A DNA stretch of 64,000 nucleotides from Cryptomeria japonica. Lineage: Eukaryota > Streptophyta > Pinopsida > Cupressales > Cupressaceae. Positions within the stretch are counted from its first letter, which is position 1, and the number at the start of each line of letters is the position of its first letter. The position numbers and the translations under genes were made by a program. This document shows, piece after piece, positions 44,550-55,221 of this stretch. The DNA lies in contig NC_081412.1 in NCBI RefSeq assembly GCF_030272615.1, positions 101,978,796 to 102,042,795 on the forward strand, in the 5' to 3' direction. The notes beneath the pieces were generated by a model that had not been told where the DNA came from, searched no databases, and saw only the letters and a program-made list of their open reading frames with translations.

Positions 44550-46061
44550 AGCACCAAAATGAAAAAAAACAAGATAGAGAGAGGCACAATCACACAAGAC
44601 ACCCCCCCAAATTACTCAATCAAGAAACCCCCCCAAAAAATGATGATTTGGCACTTTATAATTAGTGTGTATACAATGGGCCACTTGCAAAACAAGGCAA
44701 GGTGGACTTTTGATTTTAATTTTACAACTTGTCAAAATGGAATAAGAGACTCCAACAAATACTGCAAGTGATCTAATCTAAGCTCCAAGCAAAATGCAAG
44801 TACCCAATAGGCCAAAAATGACCAAATACTAAAATTACATTTTTTACTCAAAATCACTACAAAATAATGGCAGATTATGAAATTAGATGAAAAATTATAT
44901 ACTTTCAAAAAAAAATGGCACCTAAAAAGGAGGTCGTATGATCCCAAACAAAGCCTCTTAAGTTGCAAAATCGGGGATTAGACAAGTACAATCATGAAAA
45001 TCTTCAAATTTTGAAAAAATCGTTCATCAAAATCAGAAAATTCCTCCACCACTGCAAAGAGAACGAAATTCTAGCCCATTTAAAAAAAAAAAATGCACCA
45101 AAAAAGGAGCAAAAATGAGCAAGATATGGCCATTTGAAGTCGGACTGCAAAACTGAAAAATGCAGACGAGAGGGGATCCAAAAAAATTTCAAAAAATGCT
45201 GACGTGTGCTGATGTCAGTGTTTCACTACATTAAAATTGACATTCGTATGCCTGTCAAAATGATTGTCGCACCTCCTGTCCAGACTATACGAAAAAAAGT
45301 GTTGACGTGGTAGTATGGTCGATGATGTCAGCAATGACATGGCAGGCCAACTGGGTGTACGGAAAGCTAATGTGACAAAATATGATTAGTATAGGTGACA
45401 TGGCAGTATGTTATGCAGATGTGGCATATGGATATGATGACATGTCTGTCTATGTGGTAGTACGATTGGGTGAATCAAAATGTGACATGTGGCAAGGGCA
45501 GGAAGAACATTGGCGAGGTCGAATGGGTGTGAGCTAGTTAGAGTTGAGGTGGCGTCAGGTTGGAGGGCGGTGATTGGGTTCCTGGAAGCATACTATTGGG
45601 AGGAGAAAACATGTTGCTAGGAGGAGGAAGCACACTGTCAGGAGCCGAGGCCATCGGGAGCCGTCGAGAGCTGTCAAGCGGATGTCGTCGGGAGAAGAGG
45701 TTGGGTTGTCGAAGTGGCAATCGTGGGGACTAACTGGTGGTGAGCCTTGCAACTTGCAGGTGCAATACAGTCGGTGGAGGTGAGAGCGACGAACCCTGTA
45801 GAAAATAAATGTGGTGGGTACGGTGGTTAGGGGGGGAATACCCCCTGAAAATAATTTTTTTGATTTTTTTTTTTTTGCAAATCCATACGACTATAGCCAA
45901 ATAGACGAAAAACAATTTCTCACCAAAATAGGTCGAGTTTATACTTGATTTTTATGGAATCGGCCTCCTAGACTCAACTGTGATGTCCAAGTCATTGTAA
46001 GACACACCCAAAAATAGCACCTCCTCAGATCCAAAAATTAACTAATCAATGAAGCCCTCTA
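44550..46061 (-). other. Leader of Copia B
   Basis: 1.5 kb between primer site and gag without a supported ORF. 45200-45480 is rich in gacatg/gtgacatg repeats; 45540-45790 is G-rich on + with ggaggag/cgtcggga units. Short frames here have no recognisable domain. Confidence 0.5.
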
Positions 46062-46074
46062 GGCTCTGATACCA
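46062..46074 (-). other. Primer binding site of Copia B
   Basis: - strand TGGTATCAGAGCC, adjacent to the LTR end CTCACA. Confidence 0.92.
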
Positions 46075-46759
46075 TGTGAGATTTTGCCAAGATGAAGAGC
46101 TCAATAAAAAGTAGAATAGAGAGACAAAATAGATGATAGGAATAAACTGTATTCTATCAAGATGAAAATACTGATCAACTGGATCATCAACCAATCAATA
46201 CATACAATGAATATGAGTCTGCTTATATAGGCAAGGCTATATGGATATGTGAGCACACAAACATGACATGTGGCTCAATGAGAAATAAGGGTAGGTAGGA
46301 AATAGATGTGTTAGGTAGGAGAAACAATATAATATTCCACATGAGGTGGATCACCCACCGAATGTGGAATGTAACAACAATATCACACCATAAAAGGTGG
46401 AAATTCTCCTACACACATTATCCCAATGTGGCACAAACACCACAAGAGCCCAAATGATCTCTACAAGCTGAATAAACCTGTTACAAGGAGAAGCAAGGAA
46501 GCAACAAAGGAAAAACAAATACACAAAAAATATGCTCAAAAAGATGAGAGCTCAATATTCATCAAAATGTGTATTTGTTTTTCCTTTGTTGCTTCCTTGC
46601 TTCTCCTTGTAACAGGTTTATTCAGCTTGCAGAGATCATTTAGGCTCCTTTGGTGTTGTATTTCTCAACTCTCACACAAACTACTATGATATGCATGTAC
46701 CGAAGTAAACTTAAGTAAGGTGTAATAATATCCAAGATGAATAATTAATTACACCAGCA
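46075..46759 (-). repeat. 5' LTR of Copia B with foldback insert
   Basis: 685 bases, + reading tgtgagattttgcc to attacaccagca. It is about 220 bases longer than the other LTR because of the foldback at 46436-46657. Confidence 0.92.
46436..46657. repeat. 90-bp foldback hairpin in Copia B LTR
   Basis: Arms 46436-46525 and 46568-46657 are inverted copies (about 86 of 90 positions) around a 42-base loop. The insertion is absent from the left LTR, which runs from gcacaaacacc directly to ctctcata-cccaaactac. Either a MITE-like insert or a local inverted duplication; a transcript would make a long hairpin. Confidence 0.85.
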
Positions 46760-46764
46760 AATAT

Positions 46765-47237
46765 CCTTTCAAGTTTGGGTGGCCCTTGACTTGGAAAGTC
46801 TTTCAGTATGTTTGCAACATCCTCCACCACCAAAAATGTACCATCTTCCTACACTATACCTTTGAATGGCGTCAGAAATGCAACATTAAAGATTGGGAAT
46901 ATGCCTATATCTGAAGGTTTGGATTTCATATGTATTGTTCCCAAACTTCTTGAGTATTGGACAAGGTCCAACCTTTCTCATCATGAGTTGTGTGTTTCCC
47001 TTTTGGAAATCTCTCCTTTTTCATATTTGCCCATACCATGTCTCCAACTTGGAATTGCACATCTCTCTTTCTTCTACCAGCCTTCTCCTTGTACTTCTTT
47101 GTAGTTCTCTTCAATTGTATCCTAACTTGGTCATGAATCTCCTTTATCCCTTTAGCAAATTCTTCTCCACAAGAACTTATATGTTCAATTGAGGATAGAT
47201 TTCTCAAATCCAACACACCTCTTGTGTTACCATCTCC
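46765..47237 (-). pseudogene. Chromovirus integrase C-terminal part (left half)
   Basis: RGVLDLRNLSSIEHISSCGEEF at the start, then GIKEIHDQVRIQLKRTTKKYKEKAGRRKRDVQFQVGDMVWANM (47170-47020), the integrase C-terminal DNA-binding part, then DEKGWTLSNTQEVWEQYI. It continues into the chromodomain across Copia B. On the other strand of the same element the integrase stops after VVYRQNP at about 51275, immediately before where this piece would begin. Confidence 0.8.
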
Positions 47238-47346
47238 ATGCTGAATTTCTTGATACCAATATGGTATGAGAGCGTGAGTTGGATCGCTTGGGGAAAGTGA
47301 TTTATTGTGTATGTCTGTAGAAGGAAGTGAGAGAGAGGCTAGAAAC
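47238..47346. other. Inversion junction and leader of the chromovirus
   Basis: Around 47250-47275 ATACCA and TGGTAT arms face each other three bases apart. TGGTATGAGAGCG on the + strand resembles the iMet primer site before gag; TGGTATCAAGAA on the - strand faces the integrase piece. This is the point where the two halves switch orientation. Confidence 0.55.
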
Positions 47347-48525
47347 ATGCCTCCTAAGAGTATGTCTCAAAATGCCATCAAGAAGTTGTTTGAAGAGATG
47401 TTTGAAAACAGAGTGAGGGAGTTAGAGAAGGCCAAAGGAAAAGGAAACGATGGTTAATGTGACTCTGATGAAGAAGAAGAACAAAGGGGAGAAGAAGAGA
47501 CCCCAAGGCAGGAAGTTGAGTTACCTGTAGATTAGAGAGCATTTGTTGAGCTCCTAAATTCCATTAGCAGAGAATCCTTGTCAGGTAAAGATGACATCCC
47601 TATGTTTAGTGGGAAAATGAATGTAGAAGAAGTGATGGATTGGATTGAGGCATTGAACAACCATTTTAAATGCAAAGAGACCCCTAAGAATAAGAAGGTT
47701 ATATTTGCTAAGTCCAAGATGAAAGGAGCAGCACTCACTTGGTGGAATTACCTCCAAGGTGAGAGGGTGATGAAAGGTAGATGTATGATAACCTCATCCA
47801 ATAGAATGTTGGCAGAAGTGGAGGCACAATTCATCCCAGTAGACTATGAAGTCCAATTCTACAAGAAGTTGCAAGGTTTGAGGCAAAAAGACCTTGATGT
47901 TAGCACATATACTGAGGAGTTCCATAGGCTAAGTCTAAGGACCAAACACCATGAGAAGGAAATGGAGAAAGTGGCAAGATATCTTAGTGTATTGAAATAT
48001 AGTATCCAATATGAGATAAACATAATAGCACTGGAGATAGTGAACAAGTGCTTTCAACTAGCACTAAGAGAAGAGGATAAGATAAAGAGAAAGATTGATC
48101 AGAATAATAGAGGTAGAGGGGGCAAAACCTTCAGAGGAAAAGGCCCTATGAATGGTAGAGGATAGAGTCCCAGGCCACAAGGAGAGGCTAATCAAGAAAG
48201 TCAGCATGGAGATGGTAACATAAGACAGGGTTTCAAAGGAAGAAGACCCAACCATAGAGGTAGATTTGGTGGAAGAAGCTTGGAGCCTTTCAGATGCTAC
48301 AACTGCAATCAAGTAGGTCATACCATAGCTAAGTGCCTTGAGAAGACTAGATCAAGCTCCCAAGGAGAGAGGAGAACACATTTGGTTCAAGACACTGATT
48401 GTCAAAGTGTCAATTCACCTGATTCCTACAGACTTCCAAAGAGAGGAGAATCCTTGATAATGAGGAGAACATTGTTGAAGGTACCAAGAAATACTGAACC
48501 TCCACAAAGGAAGACACTCTTTTAG
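47347..48525 (+). pseudogene. Chromovirus gag
   Basis: Start MPPKSMSQNAIKKLFEEMFEN at 47347. Capsid-like gag region 47578-48060 (DDIPMFSGKMNVEEVMDWIEAL, AALTWWNYLQG, VQFYKKLQGLRQ, YTEEFHRLSLR), Gly/Arg-rich segment (RGRGGKTFRGKG), one CCHC knuckle CYNCNQVGHTIAKC at about 48297-48338. Stops near 47456, 47533, 48165 and 48523. Gag assembles the particle and binds RNA through the knuckle. Confidence 0.87.
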
Positions 48526-50627
48526 ACCACATGCAAAGAAGGAGGCAAGGTATGTAAGGTTATAATAGATTCAGGTTCAACTGGAAAATTTAGTATCCTT
48601 AGAAATGGTAGAGAAACTAAAATTGAGAAGAATTCCTCATCCATTTCCATATAAAGTTTCTTGGCTTACTAAAAGAAAAGAGACCTTGGTAGAAGAGCAA
48701 TCATGGGTTGAATTTCAGATACGAGCATACAAAGACAAAATTTTGTTTGATATTGTTGAGATGGATTCTTGTCTTCTTCTTTTTGGGAGACCATGGCAAT
48801 ATGACCTCAAGGCCCATCATGATGGACACAAGAACACCTACTCCATCACAAAAGATGAAAAAGTGATTGAATTGATACCCCTTCCTGATAATAGTGAGGA
48901 TCAGAAGGAGAAGGAGGCCAAGATCATGATCATGGAAGGAAAAGAGTTCCTCAAGGCAATCAAGGAAGAGGGAACACCTTGTTTTGTAGTGATGTCAGTA
49001 CCAAGGCAAGAAGAAGAGCCCATTTCAGATGGCAAGGTAGAAAAGAAAAGGGTGATAGTCCCTGAGGAGGTGGAGGAAATGTTCAACAAATACAAGAACA
49101 TAGTTGTAGAAGAGTTGCCAAGAACCCTACCACCAATAAGGGAGATAAGCCATTGCATTGATTTCATTCTCGGTGCCACCTTACCAAACAAGCCAACCTA
49201 CAAAATGAGGAAGTTGCAAGGTAGATCCAAGAGTTGCTTGATAAAGGTTTTATAGGGAAGAGCTTGAGCCCTTGTGTAGTCTCAGTTGTCTTAGCGCCAA
49301 ACAAGGAGGGAACATGGAGATTGTGCATTGATTCCTGGGCCATTAACAAGATAACCATCAAGTATAGATTCCCTATGCCTATAATAGAATATTTTCTTGA
49401 TTGTTTAGGAGGTGCAAGGTATTATTCCAAGATTGATTTAAAAAGTGGTTATCACCAAATAAGAATTAGAGTTGGTGATGAATGGAAAACTTCTTTAAAA
49501 CAAATGAAGGATTGTATGAATGGAGGTTGATGCCATTTGGGTTGTCAAATGCCCATAGCACTTTCATGAGACTCATGAATGAGGTGTTGAAGGAGTTCAT
49601 TAGTAAGTTTGTCATAGTGTATCTATATGACATCCTAGTGTTTAGCAAGACAAAGGAGGAGCACCTAAAACATTTGGATATGGTCTTGAGAAGGTTGAAT
49701 GAAGAGAAACTAATGATAAACATGGAAAAGTGTGTGTTTTTATAGGAAGAACTGACTTACCTTGGGTTTGTGAACTCTAGAGGAAATTTGAAAATGGATA
49801 TTGATAAAGTGAATGTCATTCTCATATGGCTAACTCCTAGAACAATTGGTGATGTAAGGAGTTTTCATGGCCTAGCTACCTTTTATAGGAAATTTATCAG
49901 GAACTTTAGCTAGATTTGTGCTCCCATGTTAGAGACCATCAGGGGTGGACAGAAGTGCAAATTTTCATGAACCAGGGAGGCGGATGAAGCATTTGAAATG
50001 TTGAAGAAAATGATATCATAGCAACCGGTTTTTACCTTACCTAATTTTGACAAAATATTTCAGATTGAATGTGATGTAAGTCATTTGGCAATAGGTGCAG
50101 TACTTAGTCAGGAAGGTAGGCCAATTGCATTTTTTTGAGAAAAATTGAATGATGCTAAAAAGAAATATTCTTCCTATGATTTGGAGATGTATGCATTAGT
50201 TCAGGCACTAAATAAGTGAAGGAATTATTTTCTTCCCAAAGAGTTTGTTGTGTATACAGATAATCAGACACTAAGCTTCCTAAATAGTCAAGAGAAATTG
50301 AGCCATAGGCATATGAAGTGGGTTGAGTTCATTCAAGCCTACACCTTTACAATCAAACACAAGAAAGGTGTCTCAAACAAAGTTGCAGATGCTCTTAGTA
50401 GGAGGGAACTAACAGTTTTAGAAATCCAGTTGGAGAGTGTAGGGGTTGATTCCCTCAAGGGTATGTATGTTGCAGATGAAGATTTCAAAGACATCTACAA
50501 GGTATGCACTGAGTTTGGTATCCGGTATCATTTAGAGTATTCTAATTATTTGATTCAAGATGGTCTTCTTTTCAAAGGATGCCAATTATGCATTCCTAAA
50601 TGTTCAATGAGGGATAACATAATTTAG
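48526..50627 (+). pseudogene. Chromovirus protease, RT and RNase H
   Basis: Protease start CKVIIDSGST (about 48557-48590; D-S-G present) and C-terminal LLLFGRPWQYDLKAHHDG (48774-48830). RT: SVVLAPNKEGTWRLCIDSWAIN (49280-49345), YYSKIDLKSGYHQI (49420-49465), [18 protein letters not shown] (49529-49580), then [11 protein letters not shown], where the catalytic Y-L-D-D reads Y-L-Y-D, so RT is inactive. RNase [22 protein letters not shown] (50065-50130), KKYSSYDLEMYALV, VYTDNQTLSFL. A frame shift near 49490 and stops near 49253, 49743, 49912, 49968 and 50218. Linker DALSRREL follows. Confidence 0.87.
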
Positions 50628-51281
50628 GAGAAGAATGGTGATTGTATGGGGGACACTTTGGATTAGACAAAACTCTTGAGTTGGTGAGAAGATTTTATCA
50701 CTGGCCTAAATTATAGACAGATGTCAGAAAATTTTTGGATTCATGTGTGGTGTGTCAAAAGGCCAAAGGGACAACAACAAATGCAAGACTATACCATACA
50801 TTGCCCATTCCTTCAAGACCTTGGGAAAGTGTGAGCATGGATTTTGTCATGGGTTTTCCAAGAACTCAAAAAGGTTTTGATAGTGTTTTTTTTGTTGTTG
50901 ACAGGTTTAGAAAGATGGCACATTTTTTGCCATGCAAGAGCACAAGTGATGCTACATATGTTTCAAACCTTTTCTTTAATGAAGTTGTGAGAATACATGG
51001 TATACCCTTGAACATTGTGTTGGGCAGAGATGTGAAATTTGTAGGACATTTTTGGAGGACTTTATGGAGGAAGTTAGGCAAAAACTTGTCTTTTAGTTCG
51101 GCTTATCATCCCCAAATGGATGGCCAAACAGAAGTAGTCAATAGGTCACTAAGAAATTTGTTAAGGTACCTCACCAAGAAGCATGGTGAAAAGTGGGATT
51201 CCATCATCTCCAAAGCAGAATAAGCCTATAATGATTCTGTCAATAGGAGTACCGAAGGGAGCCCTTTCCAAGTTGTCTATA
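50628..51281 (+). pseudogene. Chromovirus integrase core (right half)
   Basis: Zinc region GLDKTLELVRRFYHWP and CVVCQKAKG (50660-50770), core SVSMDFVMGFPRTQKGFDSVFF (first Asp kept), GIPLNIVLGRDVKFVGHFW (the second Asp position reads Gly), AYHPQMDGQTEVVNRSL (Glu kept), NDSVNRSTEGSPFQVVYRQNP, after which the LTR end begins. The C-terminal part lies in opposite orientation at 47237-46765. The junction contains aaaatccaatag, which is also in the LTR. Confidence 0.85.
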
Positions 51282-51536
51282 GACAAAATCCAATAGATTT
51301 CCATCCCACCGGTACCAGAAGATTGTCTGCCATTCACACAAGGGTAGTGTATTTTCATCATACCGGTACTAGAAGATACTAAATCGGTATGGATCTGGTC
51401 ACATAAATTGTTGTGTGAGTTGAGTATTTGGTAGGTGTGTTGTTCATGCCTTGAACAAACAAAACAACTTGTTTTGGACATAGAAGTTGTGGGTGAGAGA
51501 AGGTTTTCACCTAGTTTGTTGCCTGGCTCTACATCA
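51282..51536 (+). repeat. LTR 3'-end fragment, inverse of 33400-33654
   Basis: Reads tgttttggacatagaag... to gctctacatca; the reverse complement matches 33400-33654 with scattered transitions. It ends at the insertion boundary. Confidence 0.88.
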
Positions 51537-51541
51537 ACATG

Positions 51542-52740
51542 GCTAGAACCATGCTTGATGAAGCCAAATTGCTTGATATGTATTGGAAAGAAGTTATTCA
51601 AACAAATTTATACACACTTAACAGAGCTCGGTTAAGGTTCAAGAGTAGATATACACCTTATGAATTGTGGTATGGTAAGTCAGCCTCTATCAAGTATTTT
51701 AGAATTTTTGGTAGTAAATATTACATTAAAAGGGATGAAGAAGGTTTGGGAAGATTTGAGTCAAGCTGTGGTAAGGATTTATTCCTTAGTTATTCCACTC
51801 ATAGTAATAAATATAAATGATTTAACAAAGGGATAAAAAGGATAGTTGAAAGTACTAATATTAAAGTTGTTGAAATGTTGTAGGCTGATCAAAATAGTTT
51901 GGAAGATGTTGATGAAGAATTTGAATCATAATTTGATGTAGTAGCTCTAAAAGAAGAAGAGACAGAAAAGAAACCACTAGATAATATGGTAAAAACTCCT
52001 TCAAAGACACTTATAAAGAGTTATCCTCAAGAACAAATAATTAGAGATAAATATTTTGGAGTTCAAAGTAGAAGAAGAGCTACTTTATCGGGTGAACAAG
52101 TAGATCTTTATTTGTTATCAACAATAGAGCATAAAAAATATCTAAAGCTAGCAAGGATGAATATTGGATCAAGACCATGGAGAAAGAATTAAACCAAATT
52201 GAAAAGAACAACACTTAGGAGGCCTGAAAAATAAGAATGTTATAGGAGCAAAATGGGTTTATAAAAACAAGCTGGATGAAAATGGCAAGGTTGTGAGAAA
52301 CAAAGCCAGACTTGTTTGTAAACGGTACTCTTAGGTTGAGGGTATTGAATTTGGTGAGACTTTTGCACCTGTGACTAGGCTTGAAGACATAAGAATATTC
52401 TTAGCTTTTTCAATTTATAAAATTTTCAAAATTTACCAAATTAATGTTAAGATGGTGTTTTTAAATGGGTATCTTAATGAAGAAGTTTGCATGGAATAGC
52501 CTGAAAGTTTCCAATGCAAGGAGAGTTTTGATTATGTTATAAATAGAAAAAGGCTCCATATGGTTTGAAGTAGGGCCCTATAGCATGGTACTCTAGGTTA
52601 GATAAGCATTTATTGGCACAAGGGTTCACTAGAGGTGGTATGGACAACAATCAATATGTAAGAATTGAAGGTGAGTATGTACTTGTTGTAGAACTTTATG
52701 TAGATGACATTATATTTGGTTGCAATAATGATTATATGTG
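51542..52740 (+). pseudogene. Copia A integrase end and reverse transcriptase
   Basis: Continues the integrase after the nest: ARTMLDEAKLLDMYWKEV, RLRFKSRYTPYELWYGKSAS, FGSKYYIKRDEEGLGRF, LSYSTHSNKYK. RT follows with many stops: [48 protein letters not shown] and YVDDIIFGCNND (about 52700-52735), where the catalytic Asp pair is intact. It is cut at 52740 by N2; the rest of RT and RNase H and the 3' LTR are not in the window. Confidence 0.87.
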
Positions 52741-53674
52741 TGTTGTCAATTGACACTCAATTGGTTGGTTTTAATATGTTGTCATTGATGGCAACATGGC
52801 AACTTGTTCCGGGTTCATATTTTGGGTTAGTTATGTACCGGCAGGCACTTCACAGACACTTCACCAGCACCGGCACCGGCAGGTTGGATAGATTTCTTTG
52901 ATTACTGGCAATGCAGGCCGACATCATTTAGAATCAGGTTATCGGTATTGGAGGCTGACATCTTTTGGATCCAACATCGGCAATTGTTTTTTATATTCAT
53001 GCATTTATTTTATCTAGTCGACATGTATATTTATATTGTAATTATCTTTGTAAGCTGACATAAGGCATGATGAATTGTAAAGGGTATATAGGTCAATTGA
53101 TTAGATGATTTTGATATATCATATGAGAGTGTGTAAGGTTATGGAATGTAAAGGAGATGCAAAATATATGAGAGAGATCATGTATGTGAGGATATTTATG
53201 TAATAGTTATTCCGGTAAAGGGTTTAGGGTTTTAGACTGGAACAAACAGAGCTTAACTGGAACTGTATTTAGGCATAGAAGATGTTATCTTTGCAGTTCA
53301 ATCATTTCTCCGAATTGTAGTCTAGATTTGTATGTAGTTAGTGAGGCTCCTTTTTTTATTGAGCAGTGTGCTCTAGGTTGTAAGCCTTCCTGCAAGTGCA
53401 AGCCAATATATTTTGTAATCTCTTCATATGGCCAGTGGATTGATATTGTGGGTAACAAATCCCACCGTGGTTTTTCCTCTTTGAGGTTTTCCATGTATAA
53501 TTTTGTGTGTTATGGTATTCATTTATGTGATTGGCTTATTGGTTTCTTTACTTCTTTCAATTATATATGTACTGGTATACCGGTTGGAGTATGCATGTTT
53601 TAATAAGGTTAAAATTGATCATACCGATAGAACATTGATTCACTCTCTCCTCTCAGTGTTCTTGGATTCCAACA
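52741..53674 (+). repeat. 5' LTR of N2
   Basis: TGTTGTCAATTGAC to cttggattccaaca, 934 bases. TATA-like gggtatataggtc at about 53082. The U3 contains gtcattgatggcaac. Confidence 0.92.
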
Positions 53675-53676
53675 AT

Positions 53677-53689
53677 TGGTATCAGAGCC
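53677..53689 (+). other. Primer binding site of N2
   Basis: tggtatcagagcc, the iMet-type site, two bases after the LTR. Confidence 0.92.
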
Positions 53690-53733
53690 TTGTGCCTCGG
53701 AGGAAGTTTAACAGCTTGAGGAAGATTCTGAAT

Positions 53734-54869
53734 ATGGAATCCATGGATATGAGTTTGGAGAAGCAACTTGAGGTGGCACTTGAAGATTATGGTGCTAAAA
53801 GGATGAAGAACTTAAAGCTACAAGATAAATTGTATTCTGCTCGGGAATTCATTCTTGTCCTATAGGAGAGGTTGTCATCTATTTAGGCTAGGAGGAAGGA
53901 AATTTTGCAGAATAAGGATAATGATGAGAAAGATGCACTGAATGAGAGATGTCTAAAGCTGAGTCAGGAAAACATGGCTATAAAGAGTGAAATGAAAACT
54001 ATAACTATGAGGATGTCTAAAGAGATTGGGGACTGAAAGAAAAAGGAAGAAAATCTTGTTGTATCTCTGAAGAACAAATTTGAAGAATGTGGAAGGTTGG
54101 TTCATGAAAATGATATGTTGAGAAGTGATTTTAGTATAATCCCAGAGTAATGAACAAGATCTTGAGAGACAAATGATAATTCTAAGAGATGATTTGACTA
54201 TTGCAAGTGAGTATAAAGAAAAATTCAAGATTAGTTCAGCACAACTAGATGAGTTATTAAAGAGACAAAGTCAGAATGGAGATTCCAGTGCACTTGGATT
54301 TGAACAGGGATAGAGTTCCAACACTACAAATGAAGATCAAAATCATAAGGCACCGGTAAGGCAATTTAATGCTTATAAATTTAATGGTAGATGCTTTGTT
54401 TGTAATAAATGTGGTCACATGGCTAGACTATGTAGAAATAGAGAAAATCAAAACCCTGATTCTACTCCCGGTCAATGTTCTAAATGTAATAAGTATGGTC
54501 ATAAGACAGAAGATTGTAGAATGAATGTTAAATGTTATGCGTGTGGAAAATTTGGACATGTGGCTAATCAGTACAGGTCAAGAAATTACACCAATTTTAG
54601 CAAAGCAGTTCAAAAGAACAATGTTACATGCTATGCATGTAATGAGGTTGGACATATTGCTAAGTTCTGTAGAAGCAGAAATCCACCGGTTGGTAATGGA
54701 GGATCAAATGAGAAAGGAAAAGAGTAGGTTAATAAAATTTGGCAACATCATACCCAGAGATGGGTCAAGAAGTCAGAAGAACAATCAATAGATAGAAATG
54801 CACTGGTTACTCAACAGGTAAAGGAGGCTTCTCCTGCACCGGCAGGAAGCTCATCCGATAACTAAGGTT
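53734..54869 (+). pseudogene. N2 ORF1: coiled-coil protein with CCHC knuckles
   Basis: Start MESMDMSLEKQLEVALEDY at 53734. Charged heptad-like region to about 54260, with stops near 53864, 53885, 54037 and 54148, then four knuckles: CFVCNKCGHMARLC (54396-54437), CSKCNKYGHKTEDC, CYACGKFGHVANQ (last Cys position reads Tyr) and CYACNEVGHIAKFC. Same order and spacing as N1 ORF1. Likely Gag-like RNA-binding role, by analogy only. Confidence 0.75.
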
Positions 54870-55221
54870 GATGCCTTAGGGGTAGGAAATTCATGAAGAT
54901 GTTGCACATGCCCCGGGAAGAGGTTCTGGAAGATGTTCCAGACATTGGAGATGCTTATCTGGCATGGAGATGTTCAATCAAGATCCAATATCTTCCATTG
55001 GAAGTCATTAATGTCAATGAAGGATTAGGGTTTCTTGGAGCATAAAAGGTCGAATTCACTTCATTTCTGATCACTTTGCATTTAGAGCGATTCAGAGCAT
55101 TTCAAAGGAGGTCTAAGGTGAATCAAAGTGATCAATATCATCTTGAGCGATTTCACCAGCATTCGAAAGAGGTCTTTAGGATTTTTTACCAACAACTATT
55201 CACAGGTATTTATCTTCAATC
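54870..55221 (+). other. Spacer between N2 ORFs with TATA-like site
   Basis: Non-coding; cataaaagg at 55041-55049, then a repeated cattt-gagcgatt segment (55079-55095 and 55142-55155). The corresponding spacer in N1 is 38800-39100. Confidence 0.45.

Larger units (their letters stand above)
35122..46759 (-). mobile_element. Ty1/Copia element B lacking most of pol
   Basis: LTRs 35122-35586 and 46075-46759 in the same orientation, TSD aatat at 35117-35121 and 46760-46764. On the - strand: 5' LTR, iMet primer site, leader, gag, protease, start of the pre-integrase domain, a long open frame of unknown nature, polypurine tract, 3' LTR. Integrase, RT and RNase H are absent, so it would need help from another element. 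N1 is nested in it. Native length about 5.1 kb. Confidence 0.9.
33400..51536. mobile_element. Rearranged chromovirus (Ty3/Gypsy) with inverted halves
   Basis: Inserted in the Copia A integrase with TSD agatg (33395-33399) / acatg (51537-51541), one base changed. Left half, - strand: LTR 34824-33400, chromodomain 35121-34903, integrase C-terminus 47237-46765. Right half, + strand: leader, gag, protease, RT, RNase H, integrase core 47347-51281, then the last 255 bases of the LTR to 51536. The integrase is therefore split between strands at one point. Copia B (35122-46759) is inserted between chromodomain and integrase C-terminus. Confidence 0.8.
28438..52740 (+). mobile_element. Ty1/Copia element A, host of the main nest
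   Basis: LTR remnant, primer site, gag, protease, integrase, RT on the + strand, interrupted by three insertions (29088-30176, 31955-32735, 33400-51536) and cut at 52740 by N2. Each interruption rejoins the Copia reading when the insert and one copy of its target duplication are removed. The native sequence left is only about 4.3 kb. Confidence 0.85.

Noticed and set aside
33400-51536. Mutator-like transposon with long terminal inverted repeats
   Set aside because: The inverted ends are the 3' ends of a Gypsy LTR, the target duplication is 5 bp, and the inside is a chromovirus split in two orientations.
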